Below are positions 9,633 to 21,339 of a stretch of 64,000 nt of DNA, one piece after another. The notes beneath the pieces were generated by a model, which made no database searches, was not told where the DNA came from, and was given only the letters and a program-made list of their open reading frames with translations. Source of the DNA: Canna indica (lineage: Eukaryota; Streptophyta; Magnoliopsida; Zingiberales; Cannaceae); assembly GCA_034359265.1 (NCBI GenBank), contig CP136891.1, forward strand, positions 57,822,001 to 57,886,000, read 5' to 3'. Numbering within the stretch: position 1 is the first letter of the stretch; every line of letters starts with the position of its first letter. The position numbers and the translations under genes were made by a program.

Positions 9633-12252
9633 TACGGATGGCAATTCAAATCAGTTAATCGGTTAATCGAATCGCAAAATTTAGTTTTGGATAGTGGATT
9701 TGTGATTCGGTTTCGGATAGTAAAAATCAAAAACCGTTTAAAATCGATTCGGTTACGATTATCGAGCTGCGATTAATCGGTAACCGAAACCGGTTATATA
9801 TTCGGTTTCGGTTACCGATTTTTTGCGGTTAATCGATATCCAAAACCGTAGTAATATCTGTTATTAATAAATATGAATCGAAAATCCATTATCCTTGTCC
9901 ACTTACCCATCTACTCATAACTCATTACCTATGTATAAAAAAATTTAACGCTAATTTCCCCATCTCCCTCGTTCAGCCAAGTAGCCGACTGCCGTCACTG
10001 CCCGACTCCCGTCTCCCCCCTCCAGCATCCATCTCCTCGCGACTCCGCACCGCATAGACTTGCCGACGACGGCGAGTGGCGACTCTGCACGACTCCCCTC
10101 TCCAGAGTCCACCCCTCGGCCGCCTCCAGCCCTCGGCGACTCCGTAGTCCGAATGACTCCCCTCTTCATCCCTCGGTGACTCCGCAGTCCGCACGACTCC
10201 CCTCTCCAGCCCTCGGCGACTCCGCACGACTCCCCGTCTCCGCCCTCCAGCCCTCGGCGACTCTGCAAATTGCAGCCTGGATCTTCCCCGATAATCGACG
10301 GCTACGGGATGAGGTAGTTACATGATCATTCATTCACTTGTTATGTTTTATGTACTTTAACCAGCAACTTTTTATATAGATTTTATTGATTCAATCAATC
10401 TCCAATATTTTTTAGAGCAGATTGTTACAGGCTTCTGATTTGTGATTCTCTTATCTTTGTAGGTTTATCTCTGCTTCACTGTACCTTACTGCCTTTGTAT
10501 GACAGAGGAGGCAGGTTGCTTTGCATCCATTGCCCACTCAGGTTGATTCTGTCTACTTACAAGTAGAGCTTGGTTCTATACCTACAACCAGGAGGGCTGC
10601 ATTGAAATAGGAATATAAGTGGTCATTTTCTTTTGAAATAATTTTAATCTGGGCCCTAGATTAAGAGTCACTGAGCATTTGATGTAAGCTAGAGATTTCG
10701 TGTTAGGGTCCAAGGAAACTGTGTATTTGTATCATGTTGAATAGCTAAATTTTGTGGATTCTACAATGATATTAGAGAGTTAAAATCATATTGAGATTGG
10801 GTTTTGGAAGTTAGTATTTGTAAATCTTGGTTTTTCCTAAATGCCTCGTGATATTTGTGGTGCAAATACTGTTATGCTCTTATATGTGTTCATGTATTAG
10901 GTGAGAATCCTATTAATGTGCTTGGAAATATTTTATCCTCTTCTGTTAACTATTGCTGCAATCTATAACTGGTATGGCTCACTATTTTTTGTTTGCATTG
11001 ATGATATTAGAGAGTTAAAATCATCAATGCAAATACAATGATATTAGAGAGTTAAAATCATATTGAGATTGGGTTTTAGAAGTTAGCATTAAATCATATC
11101 GAGGTAGTAAAATGCCTTCTAAGTTATAATTTCAGATACTCACATTTCTACTAGCTATAAATAAATCACTCTCTTCAAGATGGTCTTTAATGATGCTTGA
11201 AGAATTTTCTGAATTTCCACCACAAGATGATCTTTGATGATGTGGAAGTTAATTTCCCCCTTCTACTCTTGGTGTATTTTGATAGGGAAGTTGATTTCAA
11301 TTAGACAATTCTTACACATTTATTTTTCAGTTATAGCATGATTAGTACTTAATGTATAAGAAAAAGACTAGATGACAGTGAAGGCTTCTAATTCTTTTTC
11401 TCAGGACTGCTTCTAATTCTATCAAGGATGGCAGTGAACATAGGCTTCACTGAAGAAGACTGGGAGCAGCAACATAGAGGCTTCAAGGCTTTAATCTTAG
11501 GTTTTAATCTTCTAATTTTTAGAGAATTGTGATTCTAGTTATTTTTACCAGTATTGATAAAGTTGTTTCATTCTATATCCAGTACAGAGTGCTACTTCCA
11601 TTGAGGCTTCCATTGATAAAGTTGTTATGTTACTGTATGTTATTCGAGCTAATTAAAGTTGCTTTCTGGATTATCTGTTTGGATTGATTTATTAACAGTA
11701 TATAAAGGATTCTATTGATCAAATTATTTCATTCTTCAAGAGTAGTTCTTCTATTAGCTAGACTTTAGCTTTGGATACTGTAGCTGCACAGTTCTGATGA
11801 TGAATGGATGTGTTTTTTTATGATAAACTGTTGACACCAATTTTTGATGATGAATGTATTTTCTAATGATGAATTGTTGAGTGTTGACACCAACTTCAAT
11901 GTATTTTATGATGTACTGTAAATTGTTTACTTCAATGAATTTTCATCTATATTATCATCTATATTATTGATGAACTGTTTAATTACAATCTTTTAATCAC
12001 TGTTTTGTTATTAATCTTTGAACTGGTTATTCGTTTACTACCGGTTGACCGGTTAGTAAATGGATAATCGGTTCTATTTGAACCAAAAAATTCGGTTTCG
12101 GTTAATAATCGAAACCGAGCCGATTTCGATTTTGGATATAAGTTTTTGAAACCGATCGGTTTCGATTTTGGTTTCAGTTAGCGGGTGTTTAGTTTGGTTT
12201 CGATTTCAGTTAACCCCCAAAAATACGGTTAATCGAATCGTTGCCATCCCTA
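9633..12252. mobile_element. 2.6-kb hAT element without transposase
   Basis: The termini are TACGGATGGCAATTCAAATC (one mismatch to TAGGGATGGCAA) and, inverted, TAGGGATGGCAACGATTCG. The flanks are CGGCTAAT (9625-9632) and CGGCCAAT (12253-12260), a 7 of 8 match. Both subterminal regions are packed with CGGTTTCGGTTA/AACCGAAACC motifs, as in Ac-like elements. The interior holds a GC-rich repeated block (9950-10310) and 2 kb of AT-rich DNA, with no hAT transposase. The element at 26566-27099 is a shorter member of the same family. Confidence 0.88.
9950..10310 (-). repeat. GC-rich ~40-bp repeats inside the hAT element
   Basis: Repeats of CCCTCGGCGACTCCG with CGACTCCCCTCTCCAG occur four to five times. 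A GAG-GTAGTTAC junction at about 10311 could be a splice donor, so this may be a first exon of a non-coding or captured transcript. The ORFs over it are low-complexity. Confidence 0.45.
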
Positions 12253-12260
12253 CGGCCAAT

Positions 12261-12312
12261 GCTTCCTCCCTTGGGCACAATGATGACCTTCCTCCTTCTG
12301 TCCCGGATCGAC
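12261..12312 (+). pseudogene. interrupted ORF, segment between hAT and CACTA elements
   Basis: Fifty-two bases between two elements continue the frame of 5841-5975 and 9616-9632 without a stop (SSLGHNDDLPPSVPD) and lead into 13290. Confidence 0.45.
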
Positions 12313-13289
12313 CATCACAAGAAAAATAGGCATCAGTGACGGAAAAATCCGTCATTTATGCTTGAAAATTCGTCACTGAAGGGTATCAGTGACATAAATT
12401 TCCGTCGCTGAAAGTCTCATGGGTAATGTTTCATTTGATCTTCTGTGACGGATGTGTCCGTCACAAAAATTTGTGACGGAAAAATTTTCGTCACAAAATT
12501 CGTCACGGATGACGATGATCGAAAATAAATTTTTCGTCACTAATTATGATATTAATTATAATTTTTATTAATAAAAATATATCAACTATATTATATTATA
12601 GATTTCTATAATATAATAGTTTATTATAATAATATAATAATATATTATAATAATCAATAATGATATTACATTATATTATTATTTATACTTTTATAATATT
12701 TTTAATAAATTTATAAAAGATAGCATGATAGTAAAATTTTTTGTCTCATGAGGTGTTAATTTATAAAATTTAAGAAAATTAGGAGAGAAAAAAATTGATC
12801 CATATGAGACTAAAAAAATTATATTTATAATGGTTAATAATAAGTAAAAAATCATTTTTAACCCATATGAGACTAAACATGATAAAATTTGTTTTACTAA
12901 TATTTAGTTTAATTTTATGTTAGAATTCTATTTCCGTCACTAATCTATCACTGTTATGTGGTGGCTCAGTGAAGGATCTGTGACAGATATGAAGAAAAAA
13001 ATTCAGTGACGGATTAGTGTCGGAAACTTAGTGACGAAAATGAAATCCGTCACTATTCTGTCACTGATGCTATTTATCAAAAGTTCTAGGCCAAATTGAT
13101 TAAAAATTTTGTAACTGGATTGTGAAGAAATCGTCTTGTGTCAGATTTTTCGTCACAAATCCGTCACTATTTTGGAAAAAAGAAATTTTATTTCATGCCA
13201 TAACAAATCTGTCACAAATCTATCATAGTTTGTGACGGATTTTAGCCGTCACAAAATTTCTGTCACTAATACTCATTTTTCTTGTAGTG
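12313..13289. mobile_element. non-autonomous CACTA element
   Basis: The right end, inverted, is CACTACAAGAAAAATGAGTA. The left end, CATCACAAGAAAAATAGGCA, matches with a transposed TC. The flanking 3-mers are GAC and GGC. Subterminal GTGACGGA/TCCGTCAC motifs recur many times in both orientations, the arrangement recognised by CACTA TNPA-type proteins. The middle is AT-rich and has no ORF. Confidence 0.8.
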
Positions 13290-13711
13290 GGCGACGTTTA
13301 TTATCGATTTCGGCGATGGTTTACAAACCCCGACATGTTTTGTGCTTTGGCGGGGATCGGCCTAATTCGGTCAAGGCTCCAGCGACTGAGACTCTGACAT
13401 GGCAGCCCACTTCCTCATGCAGTTTGTGTTGCCAATGTCTCTCTAACATTTCTTCTTTTTGGCTCTTATGTAATGTATTTGAGTGGAGCTCGGTGTTGAG
13501 CTTGGTAGACATTGCCAAGCTCGACACTTCCCCTCTCCTTTCTCAGAATTTGATGATGTTAGACTTTTCTTTTGGCATGGCGTGTCTTTTGTTTGTCACT
13601 TCTATTCTGGCGGCAGCGGCAGGGATTTCAAATAGGTGTTGCCACGTGGATCTAATCTTGTTTTGGCGCCAAGACCCACTTTTCTCACCGAAGGAACATT
13701 GGGGGATTTAG
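13290..13711 (+). pseudogene. interrupted ORF, 3' segment
   Basis: A 140-codon open frame runs from the CACTA junction to a TAG at 13709-13711. It contains several hydrophobic stretches (for example FSFGMACLLFVTSIL) and many Cys. It is in phase with the upstream segments once the three insertions are removed. No family was recognised. About 125 bp downstream the Mutator-like element begins. Confidence 0.45.
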
Positions 13712-13836
13712 GTTTTTTACATTGGTGTGGCCCACGTTGTTGGCCTGGTGGGCTCACGGTTCACTTGAGGACCTTGTAGAACTAGAATTGATTTTTCTTG
13801 GTTGAAGGCCTTTCTTTTCAGGGGTATTAATTTTTA

Positions 13837-15534
13837 GAGATAATAGACTAAAAAATCACAAGATTTACAGAAATTTTATGTTCTACCCGTATTTTTAAAT
13901 TCCACATGTAAATACACAATATTTACTTCCGTTTATGCCATCTACCAAATCGTCACACGCCGTCTCAACTTAGCTGATATGGAGGAAAACGGCGCCTGCG
14001 TGGCCTGACGGCTTCATACGTGGCCTGCCACCCACAACTTTTTGATCTCCACTTTCTTTCACTTTATGAAATCTCATTTTTGCCCTCAACTTTCTCCCAC
14101 TTTACGAGGTTAATCTAGTCATTTTTCCTCTTCACTCTCACTTAATCGAGGTCACATATTTTTTCTCTTCTCTCTCTCCTCTTCTTCCTCCCATCAGCTA
14201 CCATCTTTTTCTCACTCCTCCTCCTCCTCCTCCTCCTCCTCCTCCTCCTTTCCAGTGCCATCCATCCTCCTCAACACAAACCTCTCTACCAACACATAGC
14301 AACTGAACCTCTTCCATCCACCTACTCCCTTGTACTCCTCCATCCTCTCCATCTTCTCATCCCCACCACCATTAAACCCCACTGATATGCTTTGTCCTAC
14401 TTGATCCTCTCGCAAATCAGATAACTCAACTTCACAACACTTTCTCTCCCTCCCCCGAAATTGATCGTCTTAAACCACACCAACCCATCCACATCATGCG
14501 TGTCAAAAACAGAGGACAAGGGAAGGGAAAGGACAGGGATGAAGAGGACAGCAGAGCTGTAGGTGTCGCTGCGGTCGTCATGTTGCAGCGATAGGAAAGC
14601 CATCCAAGTCTGACCTTGCAATTCTCAACAGAGTTATGGAGGCTATGGCTGCAATTGAATGATTGCATGATAGCAAAGTCATTCAAGTCGTGCCCTGCTA
14701 TTCTCAGAGCTATCTAGGCTATGGCTGCAATTGGTTGCTTGTACGGTAGCAAAGCCATCCATGTCTTGTCTTTGCCATGCTCAAAGCTGTGGAGACTATG
14801 GTTACAACTGGTTGCTTGCATGGTAGCTAAGCCATCCAAGTCTTGCTTTGACATTCTCAACAAAACTGTGTTAAGAATATAAAAGCATAGATTTATCTCT
14901 TTCAAAACTGTGTTACATCATCATCATTGTATCTTGAAGCTGCAACTCATTGCTTGCATGATAGCAAAGCCATCCAAGTCCACCTTGCAATTCTCAGCGT
15001 CATCATCGTTATCAGCATCATAGTATTTTATAGCTGCAATTGGTGGCGGTGGATGATGGTGATGGGCGGCTATGGTGGGAAGTGGATTTGGGCTCAGAAG
15101 GAGGTCCTGCTTGTCGATCGGCGGATCGGGTCGGTCTACTGTTTGGGGTTTTAGGAGCTCATCGTGCTTGCCGACAAGAGCTCTTACATCAGGCACCACT
15201 GTCAACGGTGGAGGAGGGGGAGGAGAAGAAGAAGAAGAAGAAGAAATGAGAAAAGGGTGACAGCATGTGGGAGGAAGAAGATAAGAGAGAGAAAAAATGG
15301 TGGGGCTATATATATATATATATATATATTAACAGATGAATTCGTGACCACGTATGACGTCGTCAGGCCAAGCAAGCGTCGTTTACCTCCACGTTAGCTA
15401 AGTTGAGACATTACGTGATGATTTGGTAGATGACATAAACAAAAGTAAAGGTTGTGCATTTACAAGCAAAATTTAAAAACACAGGTAGAACTTAAAATTT
15501 CTGCAAATCTTGTGATTTTTTAGTCTATTATCCC
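13837..15534. mobile_element. long-TIR Mutator-like element with perfect 9-bp target duplication
   Basis: The ends are GAGATAATAGACTAAAAAAT and, inverted, GGGATAATAGACTAAAAAAT. The inverted match continues for about 190 bp. The flanking 9-mers TAATTTTTA at 13828-13836 and 15535-15543 are identical. Long TIRs plus a 9-bp duplication define a MULE. There is no transposase. The interior (14150-15300) is GC-richer, with a poly-GGA tract, a set of repeated exon-like units and microsatellites, as expected of a Pack-MULE. Confidence 0.93.
14580..14995 (-). repeat. five exon-like repeats inside the MULE
   Basis: About five copies of a 55-60-bp core with AGCAAAGCCATCCAAGTC and TTGCAATTCTCA recur with 10-50 bp between them. 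On the minus strand they encode variants of DLDGFAIMQA and NCSHSLHNS. They could be duplicated copies of a captured exon. The source gene was not recognised. Confidence 0.6.
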
Positions 15535-15543
15535 TAATTTTTA

Positions 15544-15674
15544 TACCCCTGTCATTTTTTAATTTTTACCCCACAACCGGCCCTTTTAGAAGGGCCTAAA
15601 ATGGAATTTTAGGCCTAAAAAAGGGTCAGTTTTCCATGTAATAGGTGCCGATTTTGCTTTAATTTGTTGTAGTG
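15544..15674. mobile_element. right end of a CACTA element (left end not found)
   Basis: The DNA ends TTTGTTGTAGTG at 15674, the inverse of CACTACAACAAA. Just inside are inverted GGCCCTTTT/AAAAGGGCC and AGGCCTAAAA motifs. No partner end was identified. The TIR differs from that of 12313-13289, so it belongs to another family. Confidence 0.55.
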
Positions 15675-15933
15675 AACTATGAATTTGGAGGAAGGGGACA
15701 ACGACTTCAACGAAGGCGAGCTGGAGATCGTGAGCGATGAGAGAAAGGCGGTAATCGATGTCGGCCAAGTGGGCGACGAGGTCATGGGCTTTCACTAGAG
15801 CGAAGAGAGCTGAGGCGACGAGGATGATCGCCAGGCCCGCCACGTTGTCGCCCGTGGATGCCGACGTAGATGTACTCCCATGGTTGCAAACCAGGTGGGG
15901 GAGCCGGCTCTCTAGGGATGCCAGCTTTACCAT
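15675..15933 (-). pseudogene. captured gene fragment truncated by a CACTA end
   Basis: From ATG at 15933 the frame reads MVKLASLESRLPHLV, a Ser/Thr-rich stretch, a hydrophobic helix (VAGLAIILVASALFALVKAH) and DYRLSLIAHDLQLAFVEVVV. It then runs into the CACTA terminus at 15674. Codons are GC-rich, unlike the surroundings. It lies inside the Mutator-like element whose end is near 16269, so it is probably a captured first exon. The family is not identified. Confidence 0.5.
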
Positions 15934-16269
15934 GGCGGCGTCGCGGCTAGAGAAGGAGACACGATCGATTTGGCGCAGTGGGGGGCGACGGAAAGGAAAC
16001 CTAGATGCTCAAATATAAAATAATATTTATAGGAGAATTTTTTATATTATTTAATATGAACTGGTGTGGTTTTTTATTTGTTAAGAAAAATATTATTTAA
16101 TCCACATCGGAAATCCACATCATCATCTTAACGGGGCTGCTAACGGATACTTAACGAGAGGATAGAATTGAGACAAATGTCAAAGTACGAGATACAATTT
16201 GGTGAAATGAAAGATTTGGATAAATTTGAGAAAAAGTATAAAGTATAGGATATATTTAAGTAATTACTC
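15934..16269. mobile_element. one end of a second Mutator-like element
   Basis: The DNA ends in AAGTAATTACTC at about 16269; inverted, GAGTAATTACTTAAATATAT. This resembles the GGGTTAATTAC ends of the MULEs at 38025 and 43871. It interrupts the Copia pol frame at codon DKEM. The other end is not visible and was probably lost with the CACTA insertion. Confidence 0.5.
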
Positions 16270-17591
16270 ATTTCCTTATCAATATCAAGCATATATATTC
16301 CATTAACACTTGTTCTAGAACAATAAAACATATTATTCAACACAATAGAACAACCTTTGTTCTTTGTAATGGAAATGTCAAAATCTTGTTCGACAAGATA
16401 AGATAAGGAAATATTATTCTTAGACAAAGAAGGAACATAATAACAATTTTCAAGTTCCAAAATAAGTCCACTAGGTAAACATAAATGATAAGTTCCTACA
16501 GCAAGTGCACCTGCAACTCTTGCTCCAATCGTAGTGCGCAGGTCTATCTCCCCTTTGTTCACCTTCTACTGCTCCTTAGGCCCTGCATGTCAGAACACAA
16601 GTGAGCACCACAATCAGTATCCAATACGCATGAGTGGTTTCTAGAAGCAACATGTGTATTAATTACAATAACATAAATACCTGAAGTAGAAGCATCTCCT
16701 TGCTTCTTCTCGTTGAGAGACTCTAAGTAGGTCTTGTAGTTGCGCTTTTAGTGACCAATTTTGCCACAGTGGAAGCAAGTCCCCTTGGAGTCAGTCTCCT
16801 TTTGTCCACTTGTCACCTTCCCCTTTTTCTTGATCCCACCTTGGGGCTTAGTTGTTTTTTTCTTCTTGTTCTGCCTTTCTTCCCCTTCTAGGAAGTAGAA
16901 GAACCAACAATCATAATTGCTTTCTGATTCTTCTTCACGAAATCATCAGCAGTCTTGAGCATATTTACCAATTCAGGTAAAGTGGTGGAAATCTTGTTCA
17001 TATGATAGTTAAGCACAAACTACACATAACTATGAGACAAAGATTATAGAATTAGGTCTACACCTAATTCATGGTCCATCACAAAACCTAAAGAGGCAAG
17101 GCGCTCAATATAGGCCAGCATCTTCAGCGCATGAGATGCGGCTGAAGTTCCCTCCATGCCACCATCCTGCACTGGAACATTAACTTAGATATCTCATATC
17201 GTTCAGTGCGAGCATATTTTTCAAACAACTCATTCAAATGGAAGATGATGGTATAAGCATCCATATACTCATGCTGCTTTTGAAGTTCCGAAGACATGGA
17301 AGCTAACATGATACATGTTGTCATATCATTGTCCTCAGAATACTTCAAATAGGCTTGTTGTTGATCAACAGTAGCATCAACTGGAGGCACAGGTGATCCT
17401 GATGTATCTAATACATACATAATCTTTTCAGCTTTGAGAACAATTCTCAAGTTATGATACCAATCAAGATAATTGGGGCTAGTCAATTTATTCGAGTCGA
17501 GAATCGAATGCAAATTTACGTTTGTGCTCATGATTAAAATGCACCTAGATGTAAAGAATGAAAAAATTAGCATATGCACATGTAAGTACAT
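16270..17591 (-). pseudogene. Copia gag-pol fragment (Angela/BARE-like)
   Basis: Gag starts near 17534 (MSTNVNLHSILDSNKL), with SPNYLDWYHNLRIVLKAEKI, LASMSSELQKQHEYMDA and ARTERYEISKLMFQCRM as in Angela/BARE elements. Further on are a zinc knuckle of the CFHCGKIGH type (about 16795-16745) and, at 16562-16271, the region before integrase (LENCYYVPSLSKNNISL to NGIYMLDIDKEM). Several stops and a frameshift break it. It ends abruptly at the MULE terminus near 16270, and integrase, RT and RNase H are missing. The parent element would have encoded particle and replication proteins. This one cannot. Confidence 0.88.
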
Positions 17592-19640
17592 GAATGCATT
17601 AATTAGGTATTTAATTAATCACATTTTAACTCCCACTATTTTATTACGAACAAATAGCCCTCACTATTGATCCGGGAAAGCCCAGTGGATTTCCTAGTGG
17701 GTCAATATCCATCTAGGTTAAAATTTAACCTTGAGTATGCTCAACAAGACAACTTTAACTTTAATGGTAGGTATCTCATACCAATTGCATCTTCATGCAA
17801 CTACTGAATCATTAGGTTATCAACTCTTGATATATGAATATCTCATATTCATTTCCCCAACCCGCCTCTTGCTCATCAACCTTGAGTATGCTCAACAAAT
17901 TAACGAACAAGTTAAGACAAACCTATTAATATAATCTTGAACATATTCGATGTAGAGTGAGCTTGAGTATGCTCAACAATATAAAGAACTCTAGTTCGTT
18001 GATTACATTAACATAAGACATTCTTTTCTTAATATTTTAAATAAGGGATTTGTTCCTTTTAGTCTCATCAAACACGATTGACATTGTAAGGTATGTAAAG
18101 CATATTAATCACGTAATATCATGCATATTAAAATAAACATGATCAAGTTATGGAATTTCAATGTTAATTTTCTCGAACCATAAAGGAAATTAACATGTCA
18201 AAACATGATAGAATGCATGAACAAAACAAAGAAAATGATACAACACATTGTATTTTTTTTTTGTTATCGTTCTGTCACCTTCTTCTCCTTGAGCTCTTTA
18301 CTCTTATTCTAATCTAATTATATAATTCTAAAAAGAAGCATCAAGTTACATTTGAGAGGATTTAGATGAGAAGAGAAATACAATGCAGAGATAAGAGAAT
18401 GCAGGACACGCAGGCCCTATTTACCAAAATAGTAAACATGCATATGAACAATCTCATTGGTCACATATTTCATAACTAGATCATCATGCCAAACATACAT
18501 CCTTATCATGCATAATCAAATGCACGGTAAGATAATTAAGAAATATAGAATTCGGCCTTTGTATGTAAATAATATTCCAACTTTGAAAAAACTTACGTGG
18601 AAATTTCATTTAAGGAAACTCTTTCCAAAAAGAAAACTATTCATTCTCATTGAAAATTTCATGCAATTTTCAGATTTGCTAATTAATGTAATTTGATACC
18701 TTATTGATCCAATCAATAATCAAGTTTGAAATTATGATTATTTAATCATATTAAATGAAATTGCATAAGTTCGATAATTATGAATCCTAATCTCATTAAG
18801 ATAAACATAATAAAAATGACAAAGTTAAACTATTTGAAATCATTTTCCAAGTTTGACTAGGAATCATATTCCTACTTGGATTGTTCCAACAACAATTAGA
18901 ACAACTTTGGCATTAGTTTCAGCAATAATGCACATAAATTTTAGTGTCAAATGATACATTTTATCCATTCAAATTAACTCATTGGGCCAACCAAGTCATC
19001 ATTAACTTGATAGACAAATTATCACTACTAGAAAACAGACCTATGCATGTTCGTGATTACGTGGACTAATTTGTGAACCAAATTATGAAGGAATTCATTT
19101 TTAACACTAATTAGAAACTTTTTATTAACATTCATAATTATCAAATAATCACGAAAATGCAGATCTGACACCTACAAAACCAAAACAAAGAATCACGTAC
19201 AAGGAACCCCAAAATTAGGTTCTAGAGTTTTCATGAACCCTTGTAAATTCATTTAGTTTTTCTTATTTATATTAAACCCTTTAATAGATCCTTGTTGTCC
19301 AAAATTAAAATCAACATTTTAATTCATGATTACCATAATTTAATTACTGTAAAAAGTAATAACAACAAGTAAGAACAGTCCCACCAAACTACTAAGTAAC
19401 CGCAAGCCCTAAAATAAGGGTTTTCGGGTTCTATCTTTAGCCAATCAATCTAGATCGTATATTTTATTCAAGACAAATAATATTCATATTCAATCATCAT
19501 TAAATATATATTTATAGGTCTGAAAAAATAAAAACCACTTAGATCATTTCAAAATTCGTGTTAAACATGTACACACAAGTCGAAATCTGCATAACTTAAT
19601 CTGCATAACTTAATCATATTATTCTTTTGATGCAATCTTT
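17592..19640 (-). other. untranslated leader of the Angela-like element
   Basis: Two kilobases of AT-rich DNA separate the primer-binding site from gag. A motif CTTGAGTATGCTCAACAA recurs at about 17730, 17880 and 17960. No coding segment was seen. Confidence 0.55.
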
Positions 19641-19653
19641 GGCTCTTATACCA
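19641..19653 (-). other. primer-binding site (initiator Met-tRNA type)
   Basis: On the minus strand it reads TGGTATAAGAGCC, one mismatch from TGGTATCAGAGCC, which pairs with initiator tRNA-Met. It lies one base from the LTR end CCAACA. Confidence 0.85.
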
Positions 19654-19654
19654 T

Positions 19655-21336
19655 TGTTGGTAATCATTAGCACATGGGGCAGCGGGAAACAAAAATTTTG
19701 TGTGCCTTTGATCACCAAAATCAAGATCCGATTGCGTCATCAAAACAATAGAAGAGATATACAAAGAGAATTTCAAATTTGTTACCCAAAGAGGATGAAC
19801 GATGGATCTTCGCGTCACCAAGCTGTCGTAAACCATAGTGATCCAAATCGGATCACCTCCAAAGTATCTACACTAGAAAGGATCCAATAACACTTCAAGG
19901 GCAGCAACAATAGCCAAAATTTCATATATGTTAGCAACGGATTTTGGAACAAGGTGAAAGGTAGAGTGGAAGAGGCACAATGAGAAAGAGGCACAAAATT
20001 GATTTTTGCTCCTCATGTGGTGTGTATGGTTGCACCCTACGAGTACAAATAAATACTCCTAGGGTTAGGGTTTCAAACTAATAAGTGGACTCAAGATGGA
20101 TCAAATTTATCTCATGGACCCACAGGTTTAAACTAAGATGGACCAAATCCATCGATCTAACGGATTTAAGTCCAATAAATGGACTCAAAGAGTGCCTCAC
20201 AAGCCATTTACTCTCTACTTTCTCATGGACCTAATGACATCTCATGCCAAATATGTCGTTGTCATTTTACCTTTGTATATTTCTTATATGTGTGTGACCT
20301 TATGAGCTTCTGAAATATGTTGACAATATATAATGAATTATAATTCTCACTGAAGTGGAATTACATTATTTAAACTCTTTAAATTATTATTCAATCTCAA
20401 TGAATAAATTCACTTATACAAGTCAAGAGAGGCTTCTAGCCAAGCATCATGACTACCCAAATGTCAGAAGGTTGGTGGTTTGACCATTTCACCCTTCCAT
20501 ATGCACGCAGTTACCGTGCAATCAACTCATTTCACCACTCTTTATCTCATCCAGATTAATCAAGTCCCGAATGTGAGATTTTCGTATCTTAAAATTTTAT
20601 TCTAAAAATGTCTTTTATGAATCACATTCATAAATGCATACTACTCTGGCCAGAGACTCCTGGATAAAGAGATTGTATAAGAAAAGTGAGATAAACTTCT
20701 CACATAAATTATAGGGTGGTGAATCATATGTTGATCACTCAACTATCTTCAAGTGATTCATGCTATACCCAATCTCCAAGCTATGAACACCCAAAGGTGA
20801 ACCATAAGTAATGAAGTTAAAGTATAACACTAGGCATGTAAGATACTTTGATGATCTCAAGTCCAAGGATACTTGCACCACTGATATGATGAGATGCTTT
20901 CACAGACATAGATTGAATATTCATGTGAAGATCTCATGAGTAGGTCTCCAATGAACTTGTTTCTTAAACAAGCATCCACATGTTAACTCTGAGCATCGCA
21001 ATACCCACAACTTGTGAGAACTATTGCTTGAACAAGTCAAGAAGTATAACATGTGCTAGTCTATCCGTATTAATAATGTCTTATCTTGTTAATACTATGA
21101 CTAGGATAATTTAGGTATTAACACATTTATATGCAATAAGAATCTCACATCATGAACTCTTCATGATTTCCTTTGCATTGTGTCATATACGAAGGACTTT
21201 ATTACATAGTTTAAGTCTTTATGCAAGCAAATGAATTAACATGGGCACTAAGTAATAAATATAGTCTTTCATAAATAAGTAAAATGTACATGAAAAATTC
21301 CCAATTACATAAGGATTCTAGGGCATATCACTAACA
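19655..21336 (-). repeat. 1.7-kb Copia LTR
   Basis: The plus-strand edges are TGTTGGTAATCATTAGC and CATATCACTAACA, giving TG...CA ends. It is flanked by the primer-binding site on one side and the LINE on the other. An alternative right edge at 21339 (AACAACA) cannot be excluded. Confidence 0.78.
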
Positions 21337-21339
21337 ACA

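Larger units (their letters stand above)
16270..21339 (-). mobile_element. 5' half of an Angela/BARE-like Copia element
   Basis: In minus orientation the order is LTR (about 21339-19655), primer-binding site, leader, and gag-pol fragment cut at 16270. The LTR length and its TGTTAG...ATATGCCCTAGAA start match the Angela/BARE lineage. The 3' LTR is absent from the window. Confidence 0.82.

Noticed and set aside
9951..10268. Gly/Arg-rich minus-strand ORFs in the hAT element
   Set aside because: They arise from repeated GC-rich units; two overlapping frames look equally coding-like, which real genes rarely do.
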